Shown in pieces: positions 9,429-17,973 of a stretch of 64,000 nt of DNA; the first letter of the stretch is position 1; each line of letters begins with the position of its first letter. The position numbers were made by a program, and so were the translations under genes. The stretch comes from Flavicella sp964230805. GTDB taxonomy: Bacteria > Bacteroidota > Bacteroidia > Flavobacteriales > Flavobacteriaceae. The stretch is taken from the NCBI GenBank assembly GCA_964230805.1, contig CAXRIA010000009.1, forward strand, positions 8,889 to 72,888. The letters run 5' to 3'. Below the pieces are notes generated by a model. That model did no database searches. It saw only the letters and a program-made list of their open reading frames with translations, and was not told the origin of the DNA.

Positions 9429-10709
9429 TTAATAATTGTATTTGTCTTTCCAGCGTTTTTTTAAAAAATCTCGAAAGTTGTTTTCTCTGGAGTTGTTGCC
9501 AGGTTCGTAAAATTTGGTATTTGAAATGGCATCTGGTAAGAATTCTTGCATCGCAAAATTATTTTCGTGATGATGCGCGTATTGGTAGTTTTTTCCATAA
9601 TCCAAGTCTTTCATCAGTTGGGTAGGTGCATTTCTTAGGTGCAATGGCACAGAGAGATCGCCTGTTTTCCGAACGAGTTCTTGAGCTTCGTTGATTGCTG
9701 CGTAAGCACTGTTGCTTTTGGGAGCGTTGGCCAAATAAATGGCACATTGACTCAATAAAATACGTGATTCAGGAAGGCCTACAGAAGCCACTGCCTGAAA
9801 AGTAGAGTTGGCCATGATCAATGCGGTAGGGTTGGCGTTTCCGATATCTTCTGAGGCAAGAATAAGTAGGCGACGCGCAATAAACTTCACATCTTCTCCG
9901 CCCTCAATCATTCGGGCCAACCAATACACAGCAGCATTGGGATCACTTCCTCTAATGGATTTTATAAAAGCAGATACGATGTCGTAATGTTGTTCACCTG
10001 TTTTATCGTAACGTACCGTGTTTTTTTGAACTTTTTTCAGGACCAATTCATTGCTTATGGTCACAGGGGCTTCTTCAGAGGAGACCACAAGCTCAAAAAT
10101 ATTTAATAATTTTCTCGCATCTCCACTCGATACCTGTATCAGCGCATCGGTTTCCTTGAGTGAAACCTCTTTTTCCTTAATCAGTGGGTCAATTTTTATG
10201 GCACGATGCAAAAGAGCCACCAAATCAGTTTTGTCAAAAGCGTTTAAAATGTATACCTGACATCGGGAAAGCAGTGCGGGAATCACCTCAAAACTGGGGT
10301 TCTCCGTCGTTGCGCCCACCAATGTGATCCATCCTTTTTCTACAGCTGCTAGCAGTGAATCTTGTTGCGATTTACTAAAGCGGTGTATCTCGTCAATGAA
10401 TAAAATCGGATTTTTAGCAGTGAATAGGCCTTCGCTGTTTCTCGCTTTCTCTATGACAGCCCGCACATCTTTTACCCCGGAATTAATAGCGCTCAAGGTG
10501 TAAAAAGGTCGTTCCGATACTTTTGCGATGATATTTGCCAACGTGGTTTTTCCAATACCAGGAGGTCCCCATAAAATAAGAGATGGGATAATTCCCTTTT
10601 GGATGTGTTGGGTCAAAACACCTTTCGGACCCACAAGGTGTTGCTGACTGATATAGTCTTCTAAGGTTTTGGGACGAATACGTTCTGCCAAGGGTTGGTT
10701 TATACTCAA
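9429..10709 (-). CDS. rarA: RarA/MgsA replication-associated recombination AAA+ ATPase
   Basis: AAA+ protein (426 aa) of the RarA/WRNIP1 family, which acts at stalled replication forks and binds SSB and DNA ends. Visible motifs: PLAERIRPKTLEDYI at the N-terminus, Walker A GPPGIGKTT near residue 49, Walker B LFIDEIHRF, sensor 1 GATTENPSF, arginine finger region LLSRCQV, and the C-terminal tetramerisation region (GGEDVKFIARRLLILASEDIG). The start is a TTG at 10709; no ATG lies nearby and the protein begins exactly where homologues do. Divergent from the rhomboid gene. Confidence 0.95.
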   Translation of the reverse strand: MSINQPLAERIRPKTLEDYISQQHLVGPKGVLTQHIQKGIIPSLILWGPPGIGKTTLANIIAKVSERPFYTLSAINSGVKDVRAVIEKARNSEGLFTAKNPILFIDEIHRFSKSQQDSLLAAVEKGWITLVGATTENPSFEVIPALLSRCQVYILNAFDKTDLVALLHRAIKIDPLIKEKEVSLKETDALIQVSSGDARKLLNIFELVVSSEEAPVTISNELVLKKVQKNTVRYDKTGEQHYDIVSAFIKSIRGSDPNAAVYWLARMIEGGEDVKFIARRLLILASEDIGNANPTALIMANSTFQAVASVGLPESRILLSQCAIYLANAPKSNSAYAAINEAQELVRKTGDLSVPLHLRNAPTQLMKDLDYGKNYQYAHHHENNFAMQEFLPDAISNTKFYEPGNNSRENNFRDFLKKRWKDKYNY

Positions 10710-10803
10710 AATAGAATTTCTTTTTTTGGAAAGATAAAAATACGAAAATAAGGTGGATTATTGTTGTGGTGTTTTTTATTTTAGCGAGAAGCATCTTGTA
10801 AAT

Positions 10804-11484
10804 ATGAATGAACAAAAAACACAATTCCGTTTTTCGGCAAATGTGCTGAGAATTCCATGTATCATGCTCTTTTTCATGTGGGGGTTGTATTGGATAGAGA
10901 TAAAATTCCATTTGAATTTTACAAATTTTGGGATTTTACCTAAAAAGCTGTCCGGATTGCGAGGGATTGTTTTTGCTCCCTTCATCCATGCAAATGCCAA
11001 ACACTTGTTCAACAATAGTTTACCGGCAGTCTTTTTTGTTGGAATGTTGTTTTATTTTTACCAGGTATTGGCCAAAAAAGTCTTGTTATTGGGTTTTTTT
11101 GCAACGGGAGTTTTGACATGGCTTATCGGAGCATCGGCGTATCACATAGGCATGAGTGGAATCATATACATGCTTTTTAGTTTTTTGTTTTTTAGTGGAG
11201 TCATGCGCGGGTATTATCGATTGATCGCAGTTTCACTCATCGTTATTTTTATGTACGGCAGCATGATGTGGTATTTATTTCCTATCAAGGATGGAATTTC
11301 TTGGGAAGGGCATTTGTCAGGTTTTGTCACGGGGTTGTTCTTGGCAATTTATTACCGGAAACAAGGACCACAGAAAATGTCCTATGAATTTGTAGAAAGT
11401 GAATTTGATACTTGGTTTGATGAAGATGGTAATTTCAATCCACCTTTAGACGAGCAAACTTCTGATGATTTCAAAGAGACATGA
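10804..11484 (+). CDS. Rhomboid family intramembrane serine protease
   Basis: A 226-aa polytopic membrane protein with the rhomboid catalytic dyad: Ser118 in GMSG and His170 in SWEGHLSG. The conserved His-Asn region of helix 2 is also present (HANAKHLFNN, residues 62-71). Rhomboids cut substrates within or near a transmembrane helix; the target is not predictable. The last about 45 residues form an acidic cytosolic tail ending EQTSDDFKET. The open frame extends upstream to 10753, but the ATG at 10804 avoids extra non-conserved residues. Convergent with rlmB. Confidence 0.9.
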   Translation: MNEQKTQFRFSANVLRIPCIMLFFMWGLYWIEIKFHLNFTNFGILPKKLSGLRGIVFAPFIHANAKHLFNNSLPAVFFVGMLFYFYQVLAKKVLLLGFFATGVLTWLIGASAYHIGMSGIIYMLFSFLFFSGVMRGYYRLIAVSLIVIFMYGSMMWYLFPIKDGISWEGHLSGFVTGLFLAIYYRKQGPQKMSYEFVESEFDTWFDEDGNFNPPLDEQTSDDFKET

Positions 11485-11526
11485 GCTTCCATAAGGTTTT
11501 TTCGGACCGAAAACCATTCAAAACAG

Positions 11527-12267
11527 TTACAAACGCTGACGGACGGTTTCGTACAAGAAGGCTCCACAAGCCACTGAGACATTTAACGAACCAATGGTTC
11601 CCTTCAAAGGAAGTTTGGCTTTTTTATCCACCATTTTTAAGATGGATGGGTTGATTCCTCTATCTTCTGATCCCATAATAATTGCAGTGGGTTTGTTGAA
11701 ATTTACCGTGTAAAGAGAGGTTTCTGTTTTTTCTGTCGCCGCTACAATTTGTACATCTGCGGCTTGCAAAATAAATAGGGCGTCTTTGATATGATCAACC
11801 TTGCAGATAGGAATGTTAAAAGCCGCACCGGCAGAGGTTTTTACAGTTTCTGCGTTGACGGGCGCATTTCCTTGTTTTTGAATGATAATTCCGTGAACCC
11901 CTGTACATGCAGCAGTTCGTATGATGGCACCAAAATTACGTACGTCTGAAACCTGGTCTAAAAGCAAAAACAATGGGGTTTCTTTTTTGTCAATGGTATT
12001 CATTAATAAACCTTCCAAATCATGGAAATGAATGGGAGCAATTTGAGCAACGGCACCTTGGTGATTGTTGTATTTAGAAAGCTTGTCCAGTTTTTCTACA
12101 GGTACATAGCTGAATGCAATATTGTTTTGTTTCAAAGTTTGCATGAGTTCCTGCATCAAAGCGCCTGTACTTCCTTTTTGAATAAATACTTTGTCTATCG
12201 ATTTATTGCTGTGTATTGCCTCCAATACAGCTCTGATCCCGAAAATTCTAGAGGTTTTTGCTTCCAT
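11527..12267 (-). CDS. rlmB: RlmB-type 23S rRNA 2'-O-ribose methyltransferase (SPOUT)
   Basis: 246-aa SPOUT (TrmH/SpoU) methyltransferase; family members methylate G2251 of 23S rRNA. The N-terminal substrate-binding domain (IFGIRAVLEAI) precedes the knotted catalytic domain with motif 1 LDQVSDVRNFGAIIRTA, motif 2 IIMGSEDRGI and motif 3 LPLKGTIGSLNVSVACG. The ATG at 12267 (MEAKTSRI) was chosen over the longer open frame from 12354 because homologues begin here. A TACCTTTG -7 box ends only four bases before this ATG, which suggests a leaderless transcript. Confidence 0.9.
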   Translation of the reverse strand: MEAKTSRIFGIRAVLEAIHSNKSIDKVFIQKGSTGALMQELMQTLKQNNIAFSYVPVEKLDKLSKYNNHQGAVAQIAPIHFHDLEGLLMNTIDKKETPLFLLLDQVSDVRNFGAIIRTAACTGVHGIIIQKQGNAPVNAETVKTSAGAAFNIPICKVDHIKDALFILQAADVQIVAATEKTETSLYTVNFNKPTAIIMGSEDRGINPSILKMVDKKAKLPLKGTIGSLNVSVACGAFLYETVRQRL

Positions 12268-12271
12268 GCGG

Positions 12272-12279
12272 CAAAGGTA
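12272..12279 (-). promoter_or_regulatory. -7 box of rlmB, four bases before the ATG
   Basis: On the minus strand TACCTTTG matches TAnnTTTG and is followed by CCGC and then the rlmB ATG. With the usual start site about 4-7 bases after this box, transcription would begin at or next to the start codon. No clear -33 box. Confidence 0.45.
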
Positions 12280-12553
12280 GTTTAAAATAATAAAATAGAA
12301 CGCGAAGCGGACGGATGGTTTTTGTTGAAATAAATGAAGGGTACAAATGAGCAAAAAGTTGTGGCGAAATCTCGATTTTTATTTTTTGCGTTGTTGAATG
12401 GTGGTGAAACAAACAAGTATATTCATGTATGGAAACTGAATTGTTTTTTTCTCATTTAAAATGAAAGTAGACGTTACGAAAAAGAGGTCAAACTACGTTT
12501 TTTTTGTAGAAAAGAGCGCGAATGATAATGTTTTGAAATTTAGTGTTTTGATG

Positions 12554-12584
12554 TTTGAATAAAAAGAAAAATATTGTACATTTG
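12554..12584 (+). promoter_or_regulatory. Promoter of the str operon (rpsL)
   Basis: TTTG at 12554-12557 and TACATTTG at 12577-12584, spaced 19 bases, match the Bacteroidota -33/-7 consensus very well. The ATG of rpsL follows 55 bases downstream. The rest of the 370-base gap between rlmB and rpsL shows no gene; it is AT-rich leader sequence. Confidence 0.8.
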
Positions 12585-12639
12585 CACCCTCTAAAAAAGT
12601 TAGAGATCAATAAATAAACGTAATTTATAACAAATTAGT

Positions 12640-13014
12640 ATGCCAACTATTCAACAATTAGTACGCAAAGGAAGAACCCAAAACACTAAGAAGAGTAAAT
12701 CGGCTGCTTTGAATTCGTGTCCTCAAAGAAGAGGGGTATGTACACGTGTTTACACAACAACACCAAAAAAACCAAACTCAGCAATGCGTAAAGTTGCCAG
12801 AGTACGTTTGACAAATGGTAATGAGGTAAATGCTTACATCCCAGGAGAAGGGCACAATTTACAAGAGCACTCGATAGTATTAGTAAGGGGAGGAAGAGTA
12901 AAAGATTTACCAGGGGTAAAATATCACGTAGTCCGTGGTGCATTAGATACAGCTGGAGTTGAGGGAAGAACTCAACGTAGATCTAAATACGGAGCAAAAC
13001 GTCCTAAGAAGTAA
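12640..13014 (+). CDS. rpsL: 30S ribosomal protein S12
   Basis: S12 (124 aa) sits at the decoding centre. The conserved TTTPKKPNSA loop (residues 39-48, Lys43/Lys44) and the PGVKYHVVRG loop are intact with the drug-sensitive lysines, so no classic streptomycin-resistance change is visible. The Bacteroidota-type Lys replaces the Arg of LPGVRYH. First gene of the str operon, behind a strong TACATTTG promoter. A 106-base gap separates it from rpsG. Confidence 0.98.
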   Translation: MPTIQQLVRKGRTQNTKKSKSAALNSCPQRRGVCTRVYTTTPKKPNSAMRKVARVRLTNGNEVNAYIPGEGHNLQEHSIVLVRGGRVKDLPGVKYHVVRGALDTAGVEGRTQRRSKYGAKRPKK

Positions 13015-13120
13015 ATCCGTGCGCGGTAGTTCGCTGCTTGTCAATGTTGAAAATTTCATTTTAGGAATCCGACAGCGGCAAAGGGGCCTGCCAAACACAC
13101 AAAAAAAACACTCAGAAATC

Positions 13121-13597
13121 ATGAGAAAAAGAAGAGCGAAAAAAAGAGTTCTTTTACCAGATCCAAAGTTTAACGATCAATTAGCAACACGTTTTGTGAA
13201 TATGTTAATGTGGGACGGTAAGAAATCAGTAGCATTCAAAGTATTTTACGATGCCTTAGATATCGTAGAAGAGAAAAAAGGAGAGGAAGAGAAATCTGCC
13301 TTAGAAATCTGGAAAGATGCGTTGTCGAATGTGATGCCACAAGTAGAGGTGCGTAGTCGTCGTGTCGGTGGAGCGAATTTTCAAATTCCAATGCCGATTC
13401 GACCAGATAGAAAAGTTTCCATGGCAATCAAATGGATGATATCTTACGCCAGAAAGAGAAATGAAAAAACAATGGCTCAAAAGTTAGCAGGTGAAATTTT
13501 AGCTGCTGCCAAAGAAGAAGGAGCTGCTGTTAAGAAAAGAGTGGATGTCCACAAAATGGCTGAAGCAAACAAAGCATTCTCACACTTTAGATTCTAA
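13121..13597 (+). CDS. rpsG: 30S ribosomal protein S7
   Basis: S7 (158 aa) nucleates assembly of the 30S head and contacts the E-site tRNA. The protein opens MRKRRAKKRVLLPDP and contains the family motif VEVRSRRVGGANFQIP. An open frame extends upstream to 12959 through the 3' end of rpsL, but the ATG at 13121 gives the normal length. In E. coli S7 is the repressor of the str operon; whether that holds here is unknown. Ends 3 bases before fusA. Confidence 0.98.
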   Translation: MRKRRAKKRVLLPDPKFNDQLATRFVNMLMWDGKKSVAFKVFYDALDIVEEKKGEEEKSALEIWKDALSNVMPQVEVRSRRVGGANFQIPMPIRPDRKVSMAIKWMISYARKRNEKTMAQKLAGEILAAAKEEGAAVKKRVDVHKMAEANKAFSHFRF

Positions 13598-13600
13598 GAA

Positions 13601-15724
13601 ATGGCAAGAGATTTAAAATTCACTAGAAATATTGGAATTGCTGCACACATTGATGCAGGAAAAACAACAACTACAGAACGTGTGTTGTACTACACAGGAG
13701 TTTCTCACAAAATAGGAGAAGTTCACGACGGTGCAGCAACAATGGACTGGATGGAACAAGAGCAGGAAAGAGGAATTACTATTACTTCTGCTGCAACAAC
13801 TTGTGAGTGGAAATTTCCAACTGAAAATGGGAAACCTACGCCAGAAGCCAAAGGATACCACTTTAACATTATCGATACTCCGGGGCACGTTGATTTTACC
13901 GTAGAGGTGAACAGATCATTGCGTGTATTGGATGGTTTGGTATTTTTGTTTAGTGCCGTGGATGGTGTAGAACCTCAGTCAGAGACCAACTGGAGATTGG
14001 CAGATAACTACCGTGTTCCAAGAATCGGTTTTGTAAACAAAATGGACCGACAAGGATCTAACTTTGGTAGAGTTTGTACTCAGGTAAAAGAAATGTTAGG
14101 GTCGAATGCCGTTGAAATTGTATTGCCAATCGGTGAGGAAGCAGATTTCAAAGGGATTGTTGACTTGGTAAAGAACAGAGCTATTATCTGGCATGAAGAT
14201 ACGCAAGGAGCTACGTTTGATGTGGTTGATATTCCTGAAGACTTAGTAGACGAAGCTGCGGAAGCGCGTGCTAAATTGATCGAAGAAGTGGCTTCTTATG
14301 ATGAAAACTTGTTAGAGAAATTCATGGAAGATGAGAATTCGATTACAGAAGAAGAAGTACATGCTGCTCTGAGAGCTGCTGTAATGGATATGGCAATCAT
14401 TCCTATGATTTGTGGTTCGGCTTTTAAAAACAAAGGAGTTCAGTTTTTATTGGATGCAGTTTGTCGTTACTTGCCTTCTCCACTAGATAGAGATAATATT
14501 GTAGGAACGGATCCTGATTCAGGAGAAGAAATTAGTAGAAAACCAGATGCAAAAGACGAATTTTCAGCCTTGGCATTTAAAATTGCAACCGATCCTTTTG
14601 TAGGTCGTTTGGCATTTTTCCGTGCTTACTCTGGGCGTTTGGATGCAGGTTCTTATATTTTAAACAACCGTTCAGGGAAAAAAGAACGTATCTCACGTAT
14701 TTACCAAATGCATGCCAATGAGCAAAAAGCAATCGATTTTATCGAAGCAGGTGATATTGGAGCAGCAGTTGGATTTAAAGATATCAAAACAGGAGATACG
14801 ATGTCTTCTTTGAATGCGCCTATCGTGTTAGAATCGATGGACTTCCCAGATCCAGTAATTGGGATTTCTATTGAGCCAAAAACAAAAGGAGATGTGGATA
14901 AATTGGGTATTTCTCTAGCGAAATTAGCGGAAGAAGATCCAACCTTTACGGTGAAGACAGACGAAGCTTCTGGGCAAACAGTAATCTCAGGAATGGGAGA
15001 ATTGCACCTAGAGGTTTTGGTAGATCGTTTGAAGCGTGAATTCAAAGTAGAGGTGAATCAAGGAGAACCTCAGGTAGAATACAAAGAAGCGGTAACAAGA
15101 GCTACCGATCACAGAGAAACGTACAAGAAGCAATCTGGTGGACGTGGTAAATTTGGTGATATTGTATTTGAGATGGGGCCTGTTGATGAAGATTTCGAAG
15201 GAACTGGGCTGCAGTTTGTAGATGAGATCAAAGGAGGACGTATTCCAAAAGAATTTATTCCAGCGGTAGAAAAAGGATTTAAAGAATCGATGCAGAATGG
15301 ACCATTGGCAGGATTTGTCATGGATTCCTTGAAAGTGAGATTGATCGATGGATCTTTCCACCCAGTAGATTCTGATGCATTGTCTTTTGAATTGGCTGCA
15401 AAAATGGGATACAAAGCATGTGCAAAAGCGGCAGGTGCTGTAATTCTTGAGCCTATTATGTTATTGGAGGTTTTGACACCAGAAGAAAACATGGGAGATA
15501 TTGTAGGTGATTTGAACAGACGTAGAGGTCAGGTAAATGACATGAGTGATCGTTCAGGTTCTAAAGTTGTAAAAGCTGAGGTGCCATTATCTGAGATGTT
15601 TGGATACGTAACAACATTGCGTACCTTGTCATCAGGTAGAGCTACATCGACGATGTCTTTTTCGCACTATGCACAAACACCTTCTAACGTATCAGAAGAC
15701 GTAATTGCAAAATCAAAAGAATAA
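13601..15724 (+). CDS. fusA: Elongation factor G
   Basis: Translocation GTPase (707 aa). G1 AAHIDAGKTTT (residues 14-24), switch II DTPGHVDF and NKMD are present, followed by domains II-V; domain IV carries the usual KFGDIVFEMGP-like region and the C-terminus retains the RGQVNDM loop. Length and domain order are normal for canonical EF-G1 rather than EF-G2. It lies between rpsG and rpsJ; tuf is not in this cluster, as is usual in Bacteroidota. No fusidic-acid-type change can be judged by eye. Confidence 0.98.
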   Translation: MARDLKFTRNIGIAAHIDAGKTTTTERVLYYTGVSHKIGEVHDGAATMDWMEQEQERGITITSAATTCEWKFPTENGKPTPEAKGYHFNIIDTPGHVDFTVEVNRSLRVLDGLVFLFSAVDGVEPQSETNWRLADNYRVPRIGFVNKMDRQGSNFGRVCTQVKEMLGSNAVEIVLPIGEEADFKGIVDLVKNRAIIWHEDTQGATFDVVDIPEDLVDEAAEARAKLIEEVASYDENLLEKFMEDENSITEEEVHAALRAAVMDMAIIPMICGSAFKNKGVQFLLDAVCRYLPSPLDRDNIVGTDPDSGEEISRKPDAKDEFSALAFKIATDPFVGRLAFFRAYSGRLDAGSYILNNRSGKKERISRIYQMHANEQKAIDFIEAGDIGAAVGFKDIKTGDTMSSLNAPIVLESMDFPDPVIGISIEPKTKGDVDKLGISLAKLAEEDPTFTVKTDEASGQTVISGMGELHLEVLVDRLKREFKVEVNQGEPQVEYKEAVTRATDHRETYKKQSGGRGKFGDIVFEMGPVDEDFEGTGLQFVDEIKGGRIPKEFIPAVEKGFKESMQNGPLAGFVMDSLKVRLIDGSFHPVDSDALSFELAAKMGYKACAKAAGAVILEPIMLLEVLTPEENMGDIVGDLNRRRGQVNDMSDRSGSKVVKAEVPLSEMFGYVTTLRTLSSGRATSTMSFSHYAQTPSNVSEDVIAKSKE

Positions 15725-15741
15725 TCTCTAAATTATAAATC

Positions 15742-16047
15742 ATGAGTCAAAAAATTAGAATCAAATTAAAATCTTACGATTACAATTTAGTAGATAAGTC
15801 TGCTGAGAAAATCGTAAAGACGGTAAAGTCTACAGGGGCAGTTGTAAACGGTCCAATTCCTTTGCCAACGAATAAAAAGATTTTTACAGTGTTGCGTTCA
15901 CCGCACGTAAATAAAAAATCAAGAGAACAATTTCAATTGAGTTCTTTCAAAAGATTGTTAGACATTTATAGTTCTTCTTCGAAAACTATCGATGCTTTGA
16001 TGAAATTGGAATTGCCAAGTGGAGTTGAAGTAGAAATTAAAGTATAA
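15742..16047 (+). CDS. rpsJ: 30S ribosomal protein S10
   Basis: S10 (101 aa), 30S head protein; in E. coli it also acts as NusE in antitermination. Conserved features include IRIKLKSYDYNLVD at the start and GPIPLPTNKKIFTVLRSPHVNKKSREQF in the middle (quoted in two adjoining parts). Here it is the last gene of the str operon: a strong terminator follows 20 bases after the stop, separating it from rplC. Confidence 0.97.
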   Translation: MSQKIRIKLKSYDYNLVDKSAEKIVKTVKSTGAVVNGPIPLPTNKKIFTVLRSPHVNKKSREQFQLSSFKRLLDIYSSSSKTIDALMKLELPSGVEVEIKV

Positions 16048-16066
16048 TTTCTCTCCTGTAATAAAT

Positions 16067-16098
16067 AAAAACCGTCTCAATTTTGAGACGGTTTTTTT
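16067..16098 (+). terminator. Intrinsic terminator after rpsJ
   Basis: AAAACCGTCTCAA and TTGAGACGGTTTT form a 13-base-pair stem followed by T7. It ends the rpsL-rpsG-fusA-rpsJ unit and splits it from the S10/spc genes. Confidence 0.85.
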
Positions 16099-16215
16099 AT
16101 GTGTCAAAGGGGCATTACTCTGATTATTTCATTGGAGATATTTGAAAGATAGATCGCTTAGAAACAGCGTGTGTAAAAAAATGCAAAATCATTTTTTTTT
16201 ACAGTTTATAAATCT

Positions 16216-16223
16216 TACATTTG
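16216..16223 (+). promoter_or_regulatory. -7 promoter box of the rplC operon
   Basis: TACATTTG followed by CACC is identical in form to the rpsL promoter box. It lies 196 bases before the rplC ATG. The long leader between 16224 and 16418 has no gene and could hold a regulatory structure (an L4-type leader is possible but not shown). Confidence 0.7.
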
Positions 16224-16418
16224 CACCTCATTTTGAATAGGGAAATTGCGTTTTGTAATTTCTTGGTACATGTCCGGAGCTGCGAGCGAAGGAAAAACGG
16301 TAAAAAATTGAATCAGGGTTGAGGATATTTTGCCCTGTTTTTTTTTGATGAAAAGAAAAGTGTATCGGATCGAAATGAATAGGAATTGAATAGTAATAAA
16401 TTAAATTAATATATAAAC

Positions 16419-17036
16419 ATGTCTGGGTTAATAGGAAAAAAGATCGGAATGACCAGTTTATTTGATGACAATGGAAAAAATATTCCATGTACCGTTATCG
16501 AAGTTGGTCCTTGTGTAGTTACCCAAGTCAGAACCGAAGAAGTAGACGGATACAATGCGTTGCAACTTGGTTTCGATGACAAAGCAGAGAAGCGTACAAA
16601 CAGTGCTTCAAAAGGTCACTTTAAAAAGGCTGGAACAACTGCTAAGAAAAAAGTCGTGGAATTCAAAGGTTTTGAGGAGGAGTACAAACTAGGAGATACT
16701 TTAACAGTAGATCTATTTGAAGAAGGAGAATTTGTTGATGTATCAGCTGTCTCAAAAGGAAAAGGATTTCAAGGAGTTGTAAAACGTCATGGTTTTGCCG
16801 GAGTTGGTCAAGCAACACACGGTCAGCACAATCGTTTGAGAGCTCCAGGTTCTATTGGTGCTGCATCTTATCCAGCAAGAGTATTCAAAGGAATGCGTAT
16901 GGCAGGAAGAATGGGTGGAGACAAAGTGAAAGTTCAAAACTTAAGAGTTTTAAAAGTAGTTTCTGAAAAGAATTTACTCGTAGTGAAAGGATGTATTCCA
17001 GGTCACAAAAACGCTTACATAACGATTGAGAAATAA
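16419..17036 (+). CDS. rplC: 50S ribosomal protein L3
   Basis: L3 (205 aa), an early 50S assembly protein with a loop reaching the peptidyl transferase centre. The start SGLIGKKIGMTSLFDDNG and the QATHGQHNR/PGSIGAAS loop are characteristic. The glutamine modified in proteobacteria (GQ-N5) lies in this loop. First gene of a long transcript behind its own promoter; the TAA overlaps the ATG of rplD by one base. Confidence 0.98.
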   Translation: MSGLIGKKIGMTSLFDDNGKNIPCTVIEVGPCVVTQVRTEEVDGYNALQLGFDDKAEKRTNSASKGHFKKAGTTAKKKVVEFKGFEEEYKLGDTLTVDLFEEGEFVDVSAVSKGKGFQGVVKRHGFAGVGQATHGQHNRLRAPGSIGAASYPARVFKGMRMAGRMGGDKVKVQNLRVLKVVSEKNLLVVKGCIPGHKNAYITIEK

Positions 17037-17665
17037 TGAAAGTAGCAGTTTTAGATATTACAGGAAAAGACACAGGAAGACAAGTAGAGCTTTCTGATGC
17101 TATATTCGGATTAGAGCCAAACAAGCACGCCATTTATTTGGACGTGAAACAACACTTGGCTAACAAGAGACAGGGAACGCACAAGGCAAAAGAAAGAGCT
17201 GAGATTGCAGGTTCTACTAGAAAAATAAAGAAGCAAAAAGGAACGGGTACTGCACGTGCAGGATCTATCAAGTCTCCTGTTTTCAGAGGGGGAGGTCGCG
17301 TTTTTGGACCAAGACCAAGAAATTATTCTTTTAAATTGAACAAAAACTTAAAGCGCTTGGCTCGTAGGTCAGCTTTGAGTACACAAGCAAAAGATCAAAA
17401 TATTGTGGTGGTAGAAGATTTTTCTTTCGCTGCGCCAAAAACCAAAGATTTCTTGAATGTATTGAAAGCTTTTGGTGTTGAAGACAAAAAGTCTTTGTTT
17501 GTTTTGGGTGCTGCAAACAACAATGTTTATTTGTCAGCGAGAAACTTGAAAAAGGCCAACGTAATCACAAGTTCTGAGTTGAGTACTTACAAGGTGTTGA
17601 ATACAAGTAAAGTTATCCTTTTGGAAGGAGCTTTAGAAGGAATTGAGTCTAATTTAAGTAAATAG
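17036..17665 (+). CDS. rplD: 50S ribosomal protein L4
   Basis: L4 (209 aa) lines the exit tunnel. The conserved arginine-rich extended loop is present (GTGTARAGSIKSPVFRGGG, near residues 77-95). In many bacteria L4 represses its own operon; no matching leader structure was proven here. One-base overlap with rplC and an 8-base gap to rplW indicate one transcript. Confidence 0.97.
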   Translation: MKVAVLDITGKDTGRQVELSDAIFGLEPNKHAIYLDVKQHLANKRQGTHKAKERAEIAGSTRKIKKQKGTGTARAGSIKSPVFRGGGRVFGPRPRNYSFKLNKNLKRLARRSALSTQAKDQNIVVVEDFSFAAPKTKDFLNVLKAFGVEDKKSLFVLGAANNNVYLSARNLKKANVITSSELSTYKVLNTSKVILLEGALEGIESNLSK

Positions 17666-17673
17666 GTAACGAG

Positions 17674-17964
17674 ATGAGTATTTTAATAAAACCTATTATC
17701 ACAGAAAAAGCGACAAACGATAGCGAGTTGTACAACCGTTACTCATTTGTTGTCGCTCTTGGAGCGAATAAAGTAGAGATCAAAAAAGCTGTAGAAGCAT
17801 CTTACGGAGTATCTGTTGAGAAAGTAAGAACTATTGTTTATCCAGCAAAGAGAACTCAGAAGTATACAAAGAAAGGTGTGGTTTCTGGTTCTGTAGGTCA
17901 ATACAAAAAAGCAATCGTTCAATTGTCAGATGGTGAAGCAATTGATTTTTACAACAATATTTAA
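17674..17964 (+). CDS. rplW: 50S ribosomal protein L23
   Basis: L23 (96 aa) sits at the tunnel exit, where trigger factor and SRP dock. It begins MSILIKPIITEKAT, the family signature, and has the YSFVVALGANKVEIKKAVE core. Normal length, tight spacing to rplD and rplB. Confidence 0.97.
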   Translation: MSILIKPIITEKATNDSELYNRYSFVVALGANKVEIKKAVEASYGVSVEKVRTIVYPAKRTQKYTKKGVVSGSVGQYKKAIVQLSDGEAIDFYNNI

Positions 17965-17973
17965 TAACTAGAT

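Noticed and set aside
13015..13120. N-terminal extension of S7 from 12959
   Set aside because: The extra 54 residues overlap rpsL and are not part of S7; ATG 13121 gives the normal protein.
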